From Rutidosis leptorrhynchoides (Eukaryota; Streptophyta; Magnoliopsida; Asterales; Asteraceae), in NCBI RefSeq assembly GCF_046630445.1, contig NC_092333.1:3434001-3498000 (forward strand): 64,000 nucleotides of DNA, read 5' to 3'. A model generated the notes under the pieces. That model was not told where the DNA came from. It did not search any database and saw only the letters and a list, made by a program, of their open reading frames with translations. Shown one piece after another: positions 24,510 to 40,682 of the stretch. Positions within the stretch are counted from its first letter, which is position 1, and each line of letters begins with the position of its first letter. Position numbers and translations under genes: made by a program.

Positions 24510-25193
24510 ATGGATAGACAACCCAATATTTTAAGAGACCTACCCGGAGACATGATTGATGAAATCTTGTCTAGAGTCGGTCAGAATTCCTCGGCACAAC
24601 TATTTAAGGCGAGATCAGTTTGTAAGACATTCGAAGAACGTTCCAAGAATGTCTTGGTTTATAAGAGACTTTCGTTTGAAAGATGGGGGATATCACATTG
24701 GGAAACCCATAAGTTACGATGTGTTTACTTTGACGCATATATTGCGGGGAACCCAAATGCTATTTTACGCAACGGGTTAAGAAATTATTTTGACTCAATA
24801 TATCCGAATATTGGACTTCGTGATTTAGAAAAAGCGGCTAACATGCAACATAAAGAAGCATGTTATGCTTACGGATTAGTAATGTTCGCTTCTCACCAAA
24901 GTGAGAACAAGAACATCGGGCTACAACTATTAAACAAAACGTTTCCACAAGTGACGGAGTCGGTAATTGGGGTAAGAAATGAGGTTTTTAGATTATTACG
25001 GGACTGTTGGACATTACGTAACCCTCGTCCCTTTGATGACGTTACAACACGCTGTCTTATCAACGGCCATAACGGTTATGTTGCACAAGACCAAGGATGG
25101 GAAGTAGTCCTAGTAAAACCAGAATGCATGACTTGTTTCTGGACGTATGAATTACGTGTCTTTATTGCCTTTGCTGAACGACTTGTGTACTAG
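24510..25193 (+). CDS. Extra ORF 2 of chromovirus B: F-box protein with Sel1-like segment
   Basis: It is 227 residues, open from end to end, with an F-box at about 8-55 (LPGDMIDEILSRVG) and a Sel1-like segment at about 80-143. It differs from the frame at 2681-3364 at seven residues (for example His17 to Asp and Ile66 to Thr). The start ATG follows a short leader containing TATTTTACAG, an intron-acceptor-like sequence at about 24487-24495, so it could be reached by splicing. That is inference. Confidence 0.7.
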   Translation: MDRQPNILRDLPGDMIDEILSRVGQNSSAQLFKARSVCKTFEERSKNVLVYKRLSFERWGISHWETHKLRCVYFDAYIAGNPNAILRNGLRNYFDSIYPNIGLRDLEKAANMQHKEACYAYGLVMFASHQSENKNIGLQLLNKTFPQVTESVIGVRNEVFRLLRDCWTLRNPRPFDDVTTRCLINGHNGYVAQDQGWEVVLVKPECMTCFWTYELRVFIAFAERLVY

Positions 25194-25534
25194 CTAGAAT
25201 TGTCTTCACAACTATCTTGTATCAAAGTTATTGTGTGCTATATTTCATGCTTTATGTAAAATAAGCGGTATTGTAAGTTTGTAAAATATTGTATAAAAGT
25301 TTGAACGCGAAATATTATTATAATCAGTTTTTCATATAGAATTGTAGTAGTTGAATTGTATATTAGCTACTAAGTATGAACTTAACGGGTAGGTACTACC
25401 CGAATTTAAACTTATAAAACGCTAATATGAAGAAAAAGCTTTTATAAATGAGTTCATATTATGCTACGAAATACTATTAACTACTCTTAATATTCTGTAT
25501 GATTAACTTGTTCCATTTAACTATTTTGAAGGAA

Positions 25535-28500
25535 ATGGCACCGACTACTCGACACACCGTGAATATGAATGAAGAGGAATTCCGTACTTTTCTAGCTTCA
25601 AACATAGCCGCAGTACAGGCTGCGCTACATACCAACAATAACCTTGGATCTAGCAGTACAGGAAATCGTGTAGGATGCACCTACAAAGAATTCACTGCCT
25701 GCAAACCTTTGGAATTTGATGGAACCGAAGGACCGATCGGATTGAAACGGTGGACCGAGAAGGTTGAATCGGTGTTTGCCATAAGTAAGTGTACTGAAGA
25801 GGACAAAGTGAAGTACGCTACGCATACCTTCACAGGTTCTGCGTTAACATGGTGGAATACCTATCTAGAGCAAGTGGGACAAGATGATGCGTACGCACTA
25901 CCGTGGTCAGCATTCAAGCACTTGATGAACGAGAAGTACCGTCCCAGAACCGAGGTCAATAAGCTCAAGACAAAACTTAGAGGGTTACGAACCCAAGGAT
26001 TTGATATTACCACGTACGAAAGACGATTCACAGAATTGTGCCTATTGTGTCCGGGAGCATTCGAAGATGAGGAAGAGAAGATCGACGCGTTTGTGAAAGG
26101 ATTACCGGAAAGAATCCAAGAAGATATAAGTTCACACGAGCCCGCCTCCATACAACAGGCATGTAGAATGGCTCACAAACTAGTGAACCAGATTGAAGAA
26201 AGAATTAAAGAACAGACTGCTGAAGAGGCCAATGTGAAGCAAGTCAAAAGAAAGTGGGAGGAAAACGGTGATAAGAATCACCAATACAACAACAACAGCA
26301 ATTACAACAATAATCGCAACAATTATCCCAACAATCGCAACATCAATCGCAACTACAACAAACGGCCCAACAACAACAACAACAACAACAGCAACTACAA
26401 CAATCATCCCAACAACAATAATAACCGCAACAACAACAACAATCAGAAGCAACTATGCCAAAGGTGTGAAAAGAATCACTCGGGGTTCTGCACCAAATTT
26501 TGCAACAAGTGTAAAAGAAATGGTCATAGCGCGGCGAAGTGTGAGGTCTACGGACCAGGGGTTAATAGAACGAAAGGAACAAATGGTGTCGAAACGAGTA
26601 ATGGCGGAGCAAGTAGTGTCGGAGCAAGTTATGCCAATGTAGTTTGTTATAAATGTGGAAAACCAGGCCACATTATTAGAAATTGCCCGAACCAGGAGAA
26701 CACGAATGGACAAGGCCGTGGAAGAGTTTTCAATATTAATGCGGTAGAGGCACAGGAAGACCCGGAGCTTGTTACGGGTACGTTTCTTATTGACAATAAA
26801 TCTGCTTACGTTTTATTTGATTCGGGTGCGGATAGAAGCTATATGAGTAGAGATTTTTGTGCTAAATTAAGTTGTCCATTGACGCCTTTGGATAGTAAAT
26901 TTTTACTCGAATTAGCAAATGGTAAATTAATTTCAGCAGATAATATATGTCGGAATCGAGAAATTAAACTGGTTAGCGAAACATTTAAGATTAATTTGAT
27001 ACCAGTAGAGTTAGGGAGTTTTGATGTGATAATCGGTATGGACTGGTTGAAAGAAGTGAAAGCGGAGATCGTTTGTTACAAAAATGCAATTCGCATTATA
27101 CGAGAAAAAGGAAAACCCTTAATGGTGTACGGAGAAAAGGGCAACACGAAGCTACATCTTATTAGTAATTTGAAGGCACAAAAACTAATAAGAAAAGGTT
27201 GCTATACTGTTCTAGCACACGTCGAGAAAGTACAAACTGAAGAAAAGAGCATCAATGATGTTCCCATTGCAAAAGAATTTCCCGATGTATTTCCGAAAGA
27301 ATTACCGGGATTACCCTCACATCGATCCGTTGAATTTCAAATAGATCTTGTACCAGGAGCTGCACCAATAGCTCGTGCTCCTTACAGACTCGCACCCAGC
27401 GAGATGAAAGAACTGCAAAGCCAATTACAAGAACTTTTAGAGCGTGGTTTCATTCGACCAAGCACATCACCGTGGGGAGCTCCTGTTTTGTTTGTCAAGA
27501 AGAAAGATGGTACATTCAGGTTGTGTATCGACTACCGAGAGTTGAACAAACTTACCATCAAGAACCGCTACCCACTACCGAGAATCGACGACTTATTTGA
27601 TCAACTACAAGGCTCGTCTGTTTATTCAAAGATTGACTTACGTTCCGGGTATCATCAAATGCGGGTGAAAGAAGATGATATTCCAAAGACTGCTTTCAGA
27701 ACACGTTACGGTCATTACGAGTTTATGGTCATGCCGTTTGGTTTAACTAATGCACCAGCTGTGTTCATGGACCTTATGAACCGAGTGTGTGGACCATACC
27801 TTGACAAGTTTGTCATTGTTTTCATTGATGACATACTTATTTACTCAAAGAATGACCAAGAACATGGTGAACATTTGAGAAAGGTGTTAGAAGTATTGAG
27901 GAAGGAAGAATTGTACGCTAAGTTTTCAAAGTGTGCATTTTGGTTGGAAGAAGTTCAATTCCTCGGTCACATAGTGAACAAAGAAGGTATTAAGGTGGAT
28001 CCGGCAAAGATAGAAACTGTTGAAAAGTGGGAAACCCCGAAAACTCCGAAACACATACGCCAGTTTTTAGGACTAGCTGGTTACTACAGAAGGTTCATCC
28101 AAGACTTTTCCAGAATAGCAAAACCCTTGACTGCATTAACGCATAAAGGGAAGAAATTTGAATGGAATGATGAACAAGAGAAAGCGTTTCAGTTATTGAA
28201 GAAAAAGCTAACTACGGCACCTATATTGTCATTGCCTGAAGGGAATGATGATTTTGTGATTTATTGTGACGCATCAAAGCAAGGTCTCGGTTGTGTATTA
28301 ATGCAACGAACGAAGGTGATTGCTTATGCGTCTAGACAATTGAAGATTCACGAACAAAATTATACGACGCATGATTTGGAATTAGGCGCGGTTGTTTTTG
28401 CATTAAAGACTTGGAGGCACTACTTATATGGGGTCAAAAGTATTATATATACCGACCACAAAAGTCTTCAACACATATTTAATCAGAAACAACTGAATAT

Positions 28501-30106
28501 GAGGCAGCGTAGGTGGATTGAATTATTGAATGATTACGATTTTGAGATTCGTTACCACCCGGGGAAGGCAAATGTGGTAGCCGATGCCTTGAGCAGGAAG
28601 GATAGAGAACCCATTCGAGTAAAATCTATGAATATAATGATTCATAATAACATTACTACTCAAATAAAGGAGGCGCAACAAGGAGTTTTAAAAGAGGGAA
28701 ATTTAAAGGATGAAATACCCAAAGGATCGGAGAAGCATCTTAATATTCGGGAAGACGGAACCCGGTATAGGGCTGAAAGGATTTGGGTACCAAAATTTGG
28801 AGATATGAGAGAAATGGTACTTAGAGAAGCTCATAAAACCAGATACTCAATACATCCTGGAACGGGGAAGATGTACAAGGATCTCAAGAAACATTTTTGG
28901 TGGCCGGGTATGAAAGCCGATGTTGCTAAATACGTAGGAGAATGTTTGACGTGTTCTAAGGTCAAAGCTGAGCATCAGAAACCATCAGGTCTACTTCAAC
29001 AACCCGAAATCCCGGAATGGAAATGGGAAAACATTACCATGGATTTCATCACTAAATTGCCAAGGACTGCAAGTGGTTTTGATACTATTTGGGTAATAGT
29101 TGATCGTCTCACCAAATCAGCACACTTCCTACCAATAAGAGAAGATGACAAGATGGAGAAGTTAGCACGACTGTATTTGAAGGAAGTCATCTCCAGACAT
29201 GGAATACCAATCTCTATTATCTCTGATAGGGACGGCAGATTTATTTCAAGATTCTGGCAGACATTACAGCAAGCATTAGGAACTCGTCTAGACATGAGTA
29301 CTGCCTATCATCCACAAACTGATGGGCAGAGCGAAAGGACGATACAAACGCTTGAAGACATGCTACGAGCATGTGTTATTGATTTCGGAAACAGTTGGGA
29401 TCGACATCTACCGTTAGCAGAATTTTCCTACAACAACAGCTACCATTCAAGCATTGAGATGGCGCCGTTTGAAGCACTTTATGGTAGAAAGTGCAGGTCT
29501 CCGATTTGTTGGAGTGAAGTGGGGGATAGACAGATTACGGGTCCGGAGATTATACAAGAAACTACCGAGAAGATCATCCAAATTCAACAACGGTTGAAAA
29601 CCGCCCAAAGTCGACAAAAGAGCTACGCTGACATTAAAAGAAAAGATATAGAATTTGAAATTGGAGAGATGGTCATGCTTAAAGTTGCACCTTGGAAAGG
29701 CGTTGTTCGATTTGGTAAACGAGGGAAATTAAATCCAAGGTATATTGGACCATTCAAGATTATTGATCGTGTCGGACCAGTAGCTTACCGACTTGAGTTA
29801 CCTCAACAACTCGCGGCTGTACATAACACTTTCCACGTCTCGAATTTGAAGAAATGTTTTGCTAAAGAAGATCTCACTATTCCGTTAGATGAAATCCAAA
29901 TCAACGAAAAACTCCAATTCATCGAAGAACCCGTCGAAATAATGGATCGTGAGGTTAAAAGACTTAAGCAAAACAAGATACCAATTGTTAAGGTTCGATG
30001 GAATGCTCGTAGAGGACCCGAGTTCACCTGGGAGCGTGAAGATCAGATGAAGAAGAAATACCCGCATCTATTTCCAGAAGATTCGTCAACACCTTCAACA
30101 GCTTAA
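25535..30106 (+). CDS. Gag-pol polyprotein of chromovirus B
   Basis: The ATG at 25535 (MAPTTRHTV) corresponds to 3706 in element A; an in-frame ATG also lies at 25499. Gag, CCHC knuckle, protease, reverse transcriptase, RNase H, integrase and chromodomain follow in one frame, as in element A. The Asn-rich linker differs in repeat number between the two copies, the usual slippage in CAA/AAC runs. It looks whole. Confidence 0.95.
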   Translation: MAPTTRHTVNMNEEEFRTFLASNIAAVQAALHTNNNLGSSSTGNRVGCTYKEFTACKPLEFDGTEGPIGLKRWTEKVESVFAISKCTEEDKVKYATHTFTGSALTWWNTYLEQVGQDDAYALPWSAFKHLMNEKYRPRTEVNKLKTKLRGLRTQGFDITTYERRFTELCLLCPGAFEDEEEKIDAFVKGLPERIQEDISSHEPASIQQACRMAHKLVNQIEERIKEQTAEEANVKQVKRKWEENGDKNHQYNNNSNYNNNRNNYPNNRNINRNYNKRPNNNNNNNSNYNNHPNNNNNRNNNNNQKQLCQRCEKNHSGFCTKFCNKCKRNGHSAAKCEVYGPGVNRTKGTNGVETSNGGASSVGASYANVVCYKCGKPGHIIRNCPNQENTNGQGRGRVFNINAVEAQEDPELVTGTFLIDNKSAYVLFDSGADRSYMSRDFCAKLSCPLTPLDSKFLLELANGKLISADNICRNREIKLVSETFKINLIPVELGSFDVIIGMDWLKEVKAEIVCYKNAIRIIREKGKPLMVYGEKGNTKLHLISNLKAQKLIRKGCYTVLAHVEKVQTEEKSINDVPIAKEFPDVFPKELPGLPSHRSVEFQIDLVPGAAPIARAPYRLAPSEMKELQSQLQELLERGFIRPSTSPWGAPVLFVKKKDGTFRLCIDYRELNKLTIKNRYPLPRIDDLFDQLQGSSVYSKIDLRSGYHQMRVKEDDIPKTAFRTRYGHYEFMVMPFGLTNAPAVFMDLMNRVCGPYLDKFVIVFIDDILIYSKNDQEHGEHLRKVLEVLRKEELYAKFSKCAFWLEEVQFLGHIVNKEGIKVDPAKIETVEKWETPKTPKHIRQFLGLAGYYRRFIQDFSRIAKPLTALTHKGKKFEWNDEQEKAFQLLKKKLTTAPILSLPEGNDDFVIYCDASKQGLGCVLMQRTKVIAYASRQLKIHEQNYTTHDLELGAVVFALKTWRHYLYGVKSIIYTDHKSLQHIFNQKQLNMRQRRWIELLNDYDFEIRYHPGKANVVADALSRKDREPIRVKSMNIMIHNNITTQIKEAQQGVLKEGNLKDEIPKGSEKHLNIREDGTRYRAERIWVPKFGDMREMVLREAHKTRYSIHPGTGKMYKDLKKHFWWPGMKADVAKYVGECLTCSKVKAEHQKPSGLLQQPEIPEWKWENITMDFITKLPRTASGFDTIWVIVDRLTKSAHFLPIREDDKMEKLARLYLKEVISRHGIPISIISDRDGRFISRFWQTLQQALGTRLDMSTAYHPQTDGQSERTIQTLEDMLRACVIDFGNSWDRHLPLAEFSYNNSYHSSIEMAPFEALYGRKCRSPICWSEVGDRQITGPEIIQETTEKIIQIQQRLKTAQSRQKSYADIKRKDIEFEIGEMVMLKVAPWKGVVRFGKRGKLNPRYIGPFKIIDRVGPVAYRLELPQQLAAVHNTFHVSNLKKCFAKEDLTIPLDEIQINEKLQFIEEPVEIMDREVKRLKQNKIPIVKVRWNARRGPEFTWEREDQMKKKYPHLFPEDSSTPSTA

Positions 30107-30141
30107 AATTTCGGGACGAAATTTATTTAACGGGTAGGTAC

Positions 30142-33100
30142 TGTAGTGACCCGAACTTTTCCATGTTTATATATATTAATTGAGATTGATGTTTACATGA
30201 TTAAATGTTTCCAACATGTTAAGCAATCAAACTTGTTAAGACTTGATTAATTGAAATAGGTTTCATATAGACAATTGACCACCCAAGTTGACCGGTGATT
30301 CACGAACGTTAAAACTTGTAAAAAACTATATGATGACATATATATGGTTATATATATAGTTAACATGATATTATGATAAGTAAACATATCATTAATTATA
30401 TTAACAATGAACTACATATGTAAAAACAAGACTACTAACTTAATGATTTTGAAACGAGACATATATGTAACGTTTATCGTTGTAACGACATTTAATGTAT
30501 ATATATCATATTAAGAGATATTCGTACATCATAATATCATGATAATATAATAATTTAAAATCTCTTTTGTTATTATAAACATTGGGTTAACAATATTTAA
30601 CAAGATCGTTAACCTAAAGGTTTCAAAACAACACTTACATGTAACGACTAACGATGACTTAACGACTCAGTTAAAATGTATATACATGTAGTGTTTTAAT
30701 ATGTATTTATACACTTTTGAAAGACTTCAATACACTTATCAAAATACTTCTACTTAACAAAAATGCTTACAATTACATTCTCGTTCAGTTTCATCAACAA
30801 TTCTACTCGTATGCACCCGTATTCGTACTCGTACAATACACAGCTTTTAGATGTATGTACTATTGGTATATACACTCCAATGATCAGCTATTAGCAGCCC
30901 ATGTGAGTCACCTAACACATGTGGGAACCATCATTTGGCAACTAGCATGAAATATCTCATAAGATTACAAAAATATGAGTAATCATTCATGACTTATTTA
31001 CATGAAAACAAAATTACATATCCTTTATATCTAATCCATACACCAACGACCAAAAACACCTACAAACACTTTCATTCTTCAATTTTATTCATCTAATTGA
31101 ACTCTCTCAAGTTCTATCTTCAAGTTCTAAGTGTTCTTCATAAATTCCAAAAGTTCTAGTTTCATAAAATCAAGAATACTTTCAAGTTTGCTAGCTCACT
31201 TCCAATCTTGTAAGGTGATCATCCAACCTCAAGAAATCTTTGTTTCTTACAGTAGGTTATCATTCTAATACAAGGTAATAATCATATTCAAACTTTGGTT
31301 CAATTTCTATAACTATAACAATCTTATTTCAAGTGATGATCTTACTTGAACTTGTTTTCGTGTCATGATTTTGCTTCAAGAACTTTGAGCCATCCAAGGA
31401 TCCATTGAAGCTAGATCCATTTTTCTCTTTTCCAGTAGGTTCATCCAAGGAACTTAAGGTAGTAATGATGTTCATAACATCATTCGATTCATACATATAA
31501 AGCTATCTTATTCGAAGGTTTAAACTTGTAATCACTAGAACATAGTTTAGTTAATTCTAAACTTGTTCGCAAACAAAAGTTAATCCTTCTAACTTGACTT
31601 TTAAAATCAACTAAACACATGTTCTATATCTATATGATATGCTAACTTAATGATTTAAAACCTGGAAACACGAAAAACACCGTAAAACCGGATTTACGCC
31701 GTCGTAGTAACACCGCGGGCTGTTTTGGGTTAGTTAATTAAAAACTATGATAAACTTTGATTTAAAAGTTGTTATTCTGAGAAAATGATTTTTATTATGA
31801 ACATGAAACTATATCCAAAAATTATGGTTAAACTCAAAGTGGAAGTATGTTTTCTAAAATGGTCATCTAGACGTCGTTCTTTCGACTGAAATGACTACCT
31901 TTACAAAAACGACTTGTAACTTATTTTTCCGACTAGAAACCTATACTTTTTTTGTTTAGATTCATAAAATAGAGTTCAATATGAAACCATAGCAATTTGA
32001 TTCACTCAAAACGGATTTAAAATGAAGAAGTTATGGGTAAAACAAGATTGGATAATTTTTCTCATTTTAGCTACGTGAAAATTGGTAACAAATCTATTCC
32101 AACCATAACTTAATCAACTTGTATTATATATTATGTAATCTTGAGATACCATAGACACGTATACAATGTTTCGACCTATCATGTCGACACATCTATATAT
32201 ATTTCGGAACAACCATAGACACTCTATATGTGAATGTTGGAGTTAGCTATACAGGGTTGAGGTTGATTCCAAAATATATATAGTTTGAGTTGTGATCAAT
32301 ACTGAGATACGTATACACTGGGTCGTGGATTGATTCAAGATAATATTTATCGATTTATTTCTGTACATCTAACTGTGGACAACTAGTTGTAGGTTACTAA
32401 CGAGGACAGCTGACTTAATAAACTTAAAACATCAAAATATATTAAAAGTGTTGTAAATATATTTTGAACATACTTTGATATATATGTATATGTATATATT
32501 GTTATAGGTTCGTGAATCAACCAGTGGCCAAGTCTTACTTCCCGACGAAGTAAAAATCTGTGAAAGTGAGTTATAGTCCCACTTTTAAAATCTAATATTT
32601 TTGGGATGAGAATACATGCAGGTTTTATAAATGATTTACAAAATAGACACAAGTACGTGAAACTACATTCTATGGTTGAATTATCGAAATCGAATATGCC
32701 CCTTTTTATTAAGTCTGGTAATCTAAGAATTAGGGAACAGACACCCTAATTGACGCGAATCCTAAAGATAGATCTATTGGGCCTAACAAACCCCATCCAA
32801 AGTACCGGATGCTTTAGTACTTCGAAATTTATATCATATCCGAAGGGTGTCCCGGAATGATGGGGATATTCTTATATATGCATCTTGTTATTGTTGGTTA
32901 CCAGGTGTTCACCATATGAATGATTTTTATCTCTATGTATGGGATGTGTATTGAAATATGAAATCTTGTGGTCTATTGTTACGATTTGATATATATAGGT
33001 TAAACCTATAACTCACCAGCATTTTTGTTGACGTTTTAAGCATGTTTATTCTCAGGTGATTATTAAGAGCTTCCGCTGTCGCATACTTAAATAAGGACAA

Positions 33101-33398
33101 GATTTGGAGTCCATGCTTGTATGATATTGTGTAAAAACTGCATTCAAGAAACTTATTTTGTTGTAACATATTTGTATTGTAAACCATTATGTAATGGTCG
33201 TGTGTAAACAGGATATTTTAGATTATCATTATTTGATAATCTACGTAAAGCTTTTTAAACCTTTATTGATGAAATAAAGGTTATGGTTTGTTTAAAAATG
33301 AATGCAGTCTTTGAAAAACGTCTCATATAGAGGTCAAAACCTCGCAACGAAATCAATTAATATGGAACGTTTTTAATCAATAAGAACGGGACATTTCA
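30142..33398 (+). repeat. 3' LTR of chromovirus B
   Basis: It is the same length as the 5' LTR and almost identical. It is preceded by the ACGGGTAGGTAC stretch and followed by the target duplication CAACA. Confidence 0.96.
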
Positions 33399-33577
33399 CA
33401 ACAGCTATTTCGGTGATGTTCTTTTATTTCTACTGTAACGAAGAACAAAATCATGATGATGATTACAATGAAGAAGATGATGGGTGAGGATAGAGAAAAT
33501 GATAATCCCATGAAGAAGTAAATGGAAACAGAAAGATACAAGTTAAATATATTTCGGTTTGCTATTATTTCAGAAAA

Positions 33578-33650
33578 TCTGATTTGGTGGAGTGGTATGA
33601 TGTGTTTGTGATTAGCGAGAGGTTGCGAGTTCAATCCCCGGCCGTGGAAA
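33578..33650 (+). repeat. tRNA-like sequence (possible SINE head)
   Basis: TGGTGGAGTGG (33585-33595) fits the polymerase III A box, and GAGTTCAATCC (33627-33637) fits the B box at normal spacing. No cloverleaf with paired acceptor ends is evident and no T-run directly follows, so a working tRNA gene is unlikely. A tRNA-derived SINE or a tRNA-like stretch native to the solo LTR are the alternatives. Confidence 0.4.
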
Positions 33651-33954
33651 ATATTTTGTTTTTTGTTTTTACAACATTTGGGCTGCATACAGTAAACCCA
33701 ATTAATTATGGTAACGAATTGGGCTTAGTTCAACACAAATGGGCCGTGAGTCTATTTCTCTTGGGCTTGTGAATATTGGACTAAGTTATTCCTGTTGGGC
33801 CGAAATTATAGGATAAGAGATTTAAGGGTGTAAATTAAAACATAATGTAAGCAACAGAGGAACGGTTAAAGATGTTATTTGGTTAACGGGATGTTGCGGG
33901 TTCAAACCTGGATTTGGGCATTATTTTTAGGGCTACTTCCATGAGGTAGTTATT

Positions 33955-34690
33955 TATCTATTTATTTTTATTTTTATTATTAGTATTATTAATATTATTA
34001 TTATTATTAGTAGTGGTAGTATTAGTATTATAATTAAACATTAGTAGTATTATCCTTATTATTAATATGATTATCATTATTAGTAATATTATCTTAAAAA
34101 TTATTATCATTATTATCATTAGTAGTAAAATTATTATTATAGTTATTATTATTATTAGTATTACTATTATTATAATAATTATTACTAAAAGTATCACTAT
34201 TTTTAAATTTATTAGAGTTAGCATTATTTTTATCATTATTATTATTATAATTAATATTACTAACTATAACTTTAGTTTTAAATATATTTCGTATATAAAA
34301 TATAACTATATGTTTATGATCATAAACTAAAAAGATAGATATTATAAATTAGATACAAACTTTAAATATATAGAAATATATATATAATAAGTATACTACT
34401 TTTACTAATAAAATACTTTTTATTCGTTTACGTTTTAATATAACTCGAATTTATTAAAAATGTTATCATATTAAAAATTATAAGTATTTAAAAATATTAA
34501 TACTAAGTACTTATCCAAAATATTTTAATAAAGCATATAATAGATTTAGATTATTATGATAATTTAATAGAATATATATAAAATAAATATATTTAAGTAA
34601 TTATTAATATTAAATTTAATATCACAAGTATATTATTAATATCAAAATATAAATTTATTTGAATATTATTATATGTGTTAATATACATAC
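33955..34690. repeat. AT-rich TTATTA/TAATAT low-complexity tract in the solo LTR
   Basis: It is almost entirely A and T, with TTATTATTAG-type triplet runs from 33960 to 34260 and looser AT-rich sequence afterwards. Ile/Asn-only frames here are compositional. Nothing else is seen. Confidence 0.85.
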
Positions 34691-35425
34691 TTGATATAGG
34701 TTCGTGAATCCAAGGCGGACCCTACATTGTTCAGTATCGTCGTCTGAATATTTTTACTACAAAATATCGTATTGTGAGTTTCATTTGCTCCCTTTTTAAT
34801 TGGTTTTGCAATATATATTTTTGGGCTGAGAATACATGCGCTGCTTTTATGAATGCTTTACGAAATAGACATAAGTACTTAAAATATATTCTACGTTGAG
34901 TTGTACCACTGGCATACTTCCCTGTAGCTTGGTAACTACCATTTACATGCTGTATTGTAAACGCGAATCCTGTTGATAGATCTATCGGGTCTGACAACCC
35001 CAATCGGACTGGACGACCAGTATTCAACGGTTGCACAGTACTTCGTTTCAGTGACTACACTTGGTACAGTGTAGTGAGATTTCATAATAAAGGGAATATG
35101 TGACGTTGATTAAATGTTAAGTATGGTTACCAAGTGCTCAACCACTTAGAATATTTTTATTAAAACGTTTATGTAAACGGAAATCTTGTGGTCTATTAAT
35201 ATATTGAAATGATTGTTATGATAAACCTATGAACTCACCAACCTTTTGGTTGACACTTTTAAGCATGTTTATTCTCAGGTATGAATGAAATCTTTCGCTG
35301 TGCATTTGCTCATTTTAAAGACATTACTTGGAGTCCTTCATGGCATATTTAGGTCAATACCTCGCAATGAGACCAGATGTTGATGACGTTGTTCAGGTGG
35401 ATTGGGACGGGGTTTTGACACTAAA

Positions 35426-36148
35426 CGATTGAAAAATAAATTAATGAAAAAATAAAGGAAAAAAGGAAGTGAAGTTGTTAAGGTTAACTAAACAATTGTA
35501 AAATAAAGGAATAAAAAAGTAAATGGAATAAAAGAAGTGAAAAAAAAAAATATGATTGAAGCTTGATGGGTTTAATTTTTTTTTTCTTTCTGGTTTGCAA
35601 CTGTGTTATGTTGTATGCTATTATGTGAAATGTAATCTTTCACTAACTTTGTGTTTAACGAGGATAAAAAGACTGCGTTTCGCTACGAGGTTGTTTTGAT
35701 CCGTTAACAGTTAGTTTTATGAACGTTAAAAAAGCAGTTAAAGATCGGTTAATTAAATGTTCAAAAAATAAATGAATGAAAAATGAAAGCCAAAAAAAAA
35801 AGTTGTAAAAAAATAACTTCCTTGCGGGGTGGTTTTAACGGATAATTTAGCGTTTTTAAAAAAATTATCGGTTAATTAAACGTTAAAAAATAAAAGAATG
35901 AAAAAGAAAGAGAAAAAAGGAAGTAAAAAAAAGTTGTGAAAAAAAAAATTTCAATGCGAGGTGATTTTAATCGGTTAACGGTCAGTTAATTTAACGTTTA
36001 CTCTTCTTTTCTTTACTTTTCTCTGTATTTCTTTATATAAAACTCAGTCTCAAAGTATAATCTCATCTAAAATCAATATAATTACACACTAATTGCTTAA
36101 AATCAGCGAGGGCGGGCGCCCCTCCCCGTCTCTACTAAGATCCGCCCC
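35426..36148. repeat. Dispersed AT-rich repeat, second part
   Basis: This is the continuation of the repeat at 16709-17487 after removal of later insertions. It contains TATGTTGTATGC, ACTTTGTGT and two or three units around GTTGTAAAAAAATAACTTC. It ends near GATCCGCCCCTG (about 36137-36148), a sequence like the end of some plant non-autonomous elements, but no partner end was found. From 36149 to 36480 the sequence is AT-rich and shows no gene. Confidence 0.55.
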
Positions 36149-36492
36149 TGATAATAATAATATATGATATATGATAAATACACTAATGGTAATATACAAT
36201 AATAATCTTTTCGTCGCATTACAAATGTCTATTAATTTTTTTTTTTTGAACGGCGATTTTTTTATCAATTTTAAAATTCAATTCATTTACATAATTTTTT
36301 ATCAAATATTATAGAACACAATTAAAAATATTTATAATCAAAGTTTACAATAGAGATTTGAAAAATCAAACAATTATAAGTATAACACTGACGGATGTGG
36401 AGGTAGTAAAATTTAAATTAGATTATATAAATTTATTATTTATTCATAAAGTTAATTAAAAAAACCTTTAATGAAAAAAAAAAAAAAAGTTT

Positions 36493-36500
36493 CCACGTGG
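36493..36500 (+). promoter_or_regulatory. G-box CCACGTGG upstream of the isomerase gene
   Basis: This is a perfect palindromic G-box 188 bp before the start codon. Such sites bind bZIP and bHLH factors and are common in light-regulated promoters. A TATATAA at about 36424-36430 lies further upstream, so the exact transcription start is unclear and the G-box might fall in the leader. Confidence 0.5.
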
Positions 36501-36611
36501 CAAGTAAAACAAAGGAATCATCATTAAACTCATCGCTTCACGGGCACCTTTACCCTTCGTTTCTTAAAACAACAGCAGCCAACCACCACCAGTACCAGTC
36601 TACCAGCACCC

Positions 36612-36641
36612 ATTTCAATTTCAATTTCAATTTCAATTTCA
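36612..36641 (+). repeat. (CAATTT)n run in the isomerase 5' leader
   Basis: Five near-perfect hexamers lie 47 bp before the start codon, probably in the untranslated leader. It is a pyrimidine-biased simple repeat of a kind often seen in plant leaders. Confidence 0.6.
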
Positions 36642-36687
36642 AGATTAGGGTTTTACTTGTACCTACTACACCAGTCAACAATCAGCA

Positions 36688-40682
<3,995 letters not shown>

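Larger units (their letters stand above)
20290..33398 (+). mobile_element. Ty3/gypsy chromovirus B (Tekay/Del-like), complete
   Basis: This is a complete 13.1-kb element with both LTRs (20290-23546 and 30142-33398, each 3257 bp), primer site, two extra frames, gag-pol and polypurine stretch. The 5-bp target-site duplication CAACA is at 20285-20289 and 33399-33403. All long frames are open, so it looks whole. I found only about four differences between the two LTRs by eye. At an assumed 1.3e-8 changes per site per year that is on the order of 50,000 years, so it is very young. It inserted into the solo LTR of another gypsy family. Confidence 0.96.
18652..35420 (+). mobile_element. Solo LTR of a second gypsy-like family, split by chromovirus B
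   Basis: It starts TGTCACGACCCGG at 18652 and ends GGGGTTTTGACA at 35420. CTAAA is found just before the start (18647-18651) and just after the end (35421-35425). Once the 13-kb insertion 20290-33398 is set aside, about 3.65 kb remain, with no gag or pol. The 3' part (34690-35420) is distantly similar to the chromovirus LTR (TAGGTTCGTGAATC, ATTTTTGGGCTGAGAATACATG, GATAGATCTATCGGG, TTTATTCTCAGGT), so it comes from a related lineage. It fits LTR-LTR recombination followed by a later nested insertion. Confidence 0.82.

Noticed and set aside
33578-33650. Functional tRNA gene
   Set aside because: The A and B boxes fit, but no acceptor-stem pairing or terminator was found. It is kept only as a tRNA-like repeat.
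33871-33915. Second tRNA-like site with GGGTTCAAACC
   Set aside because: A B-box-like word is present but no A box lies at a workable distance.
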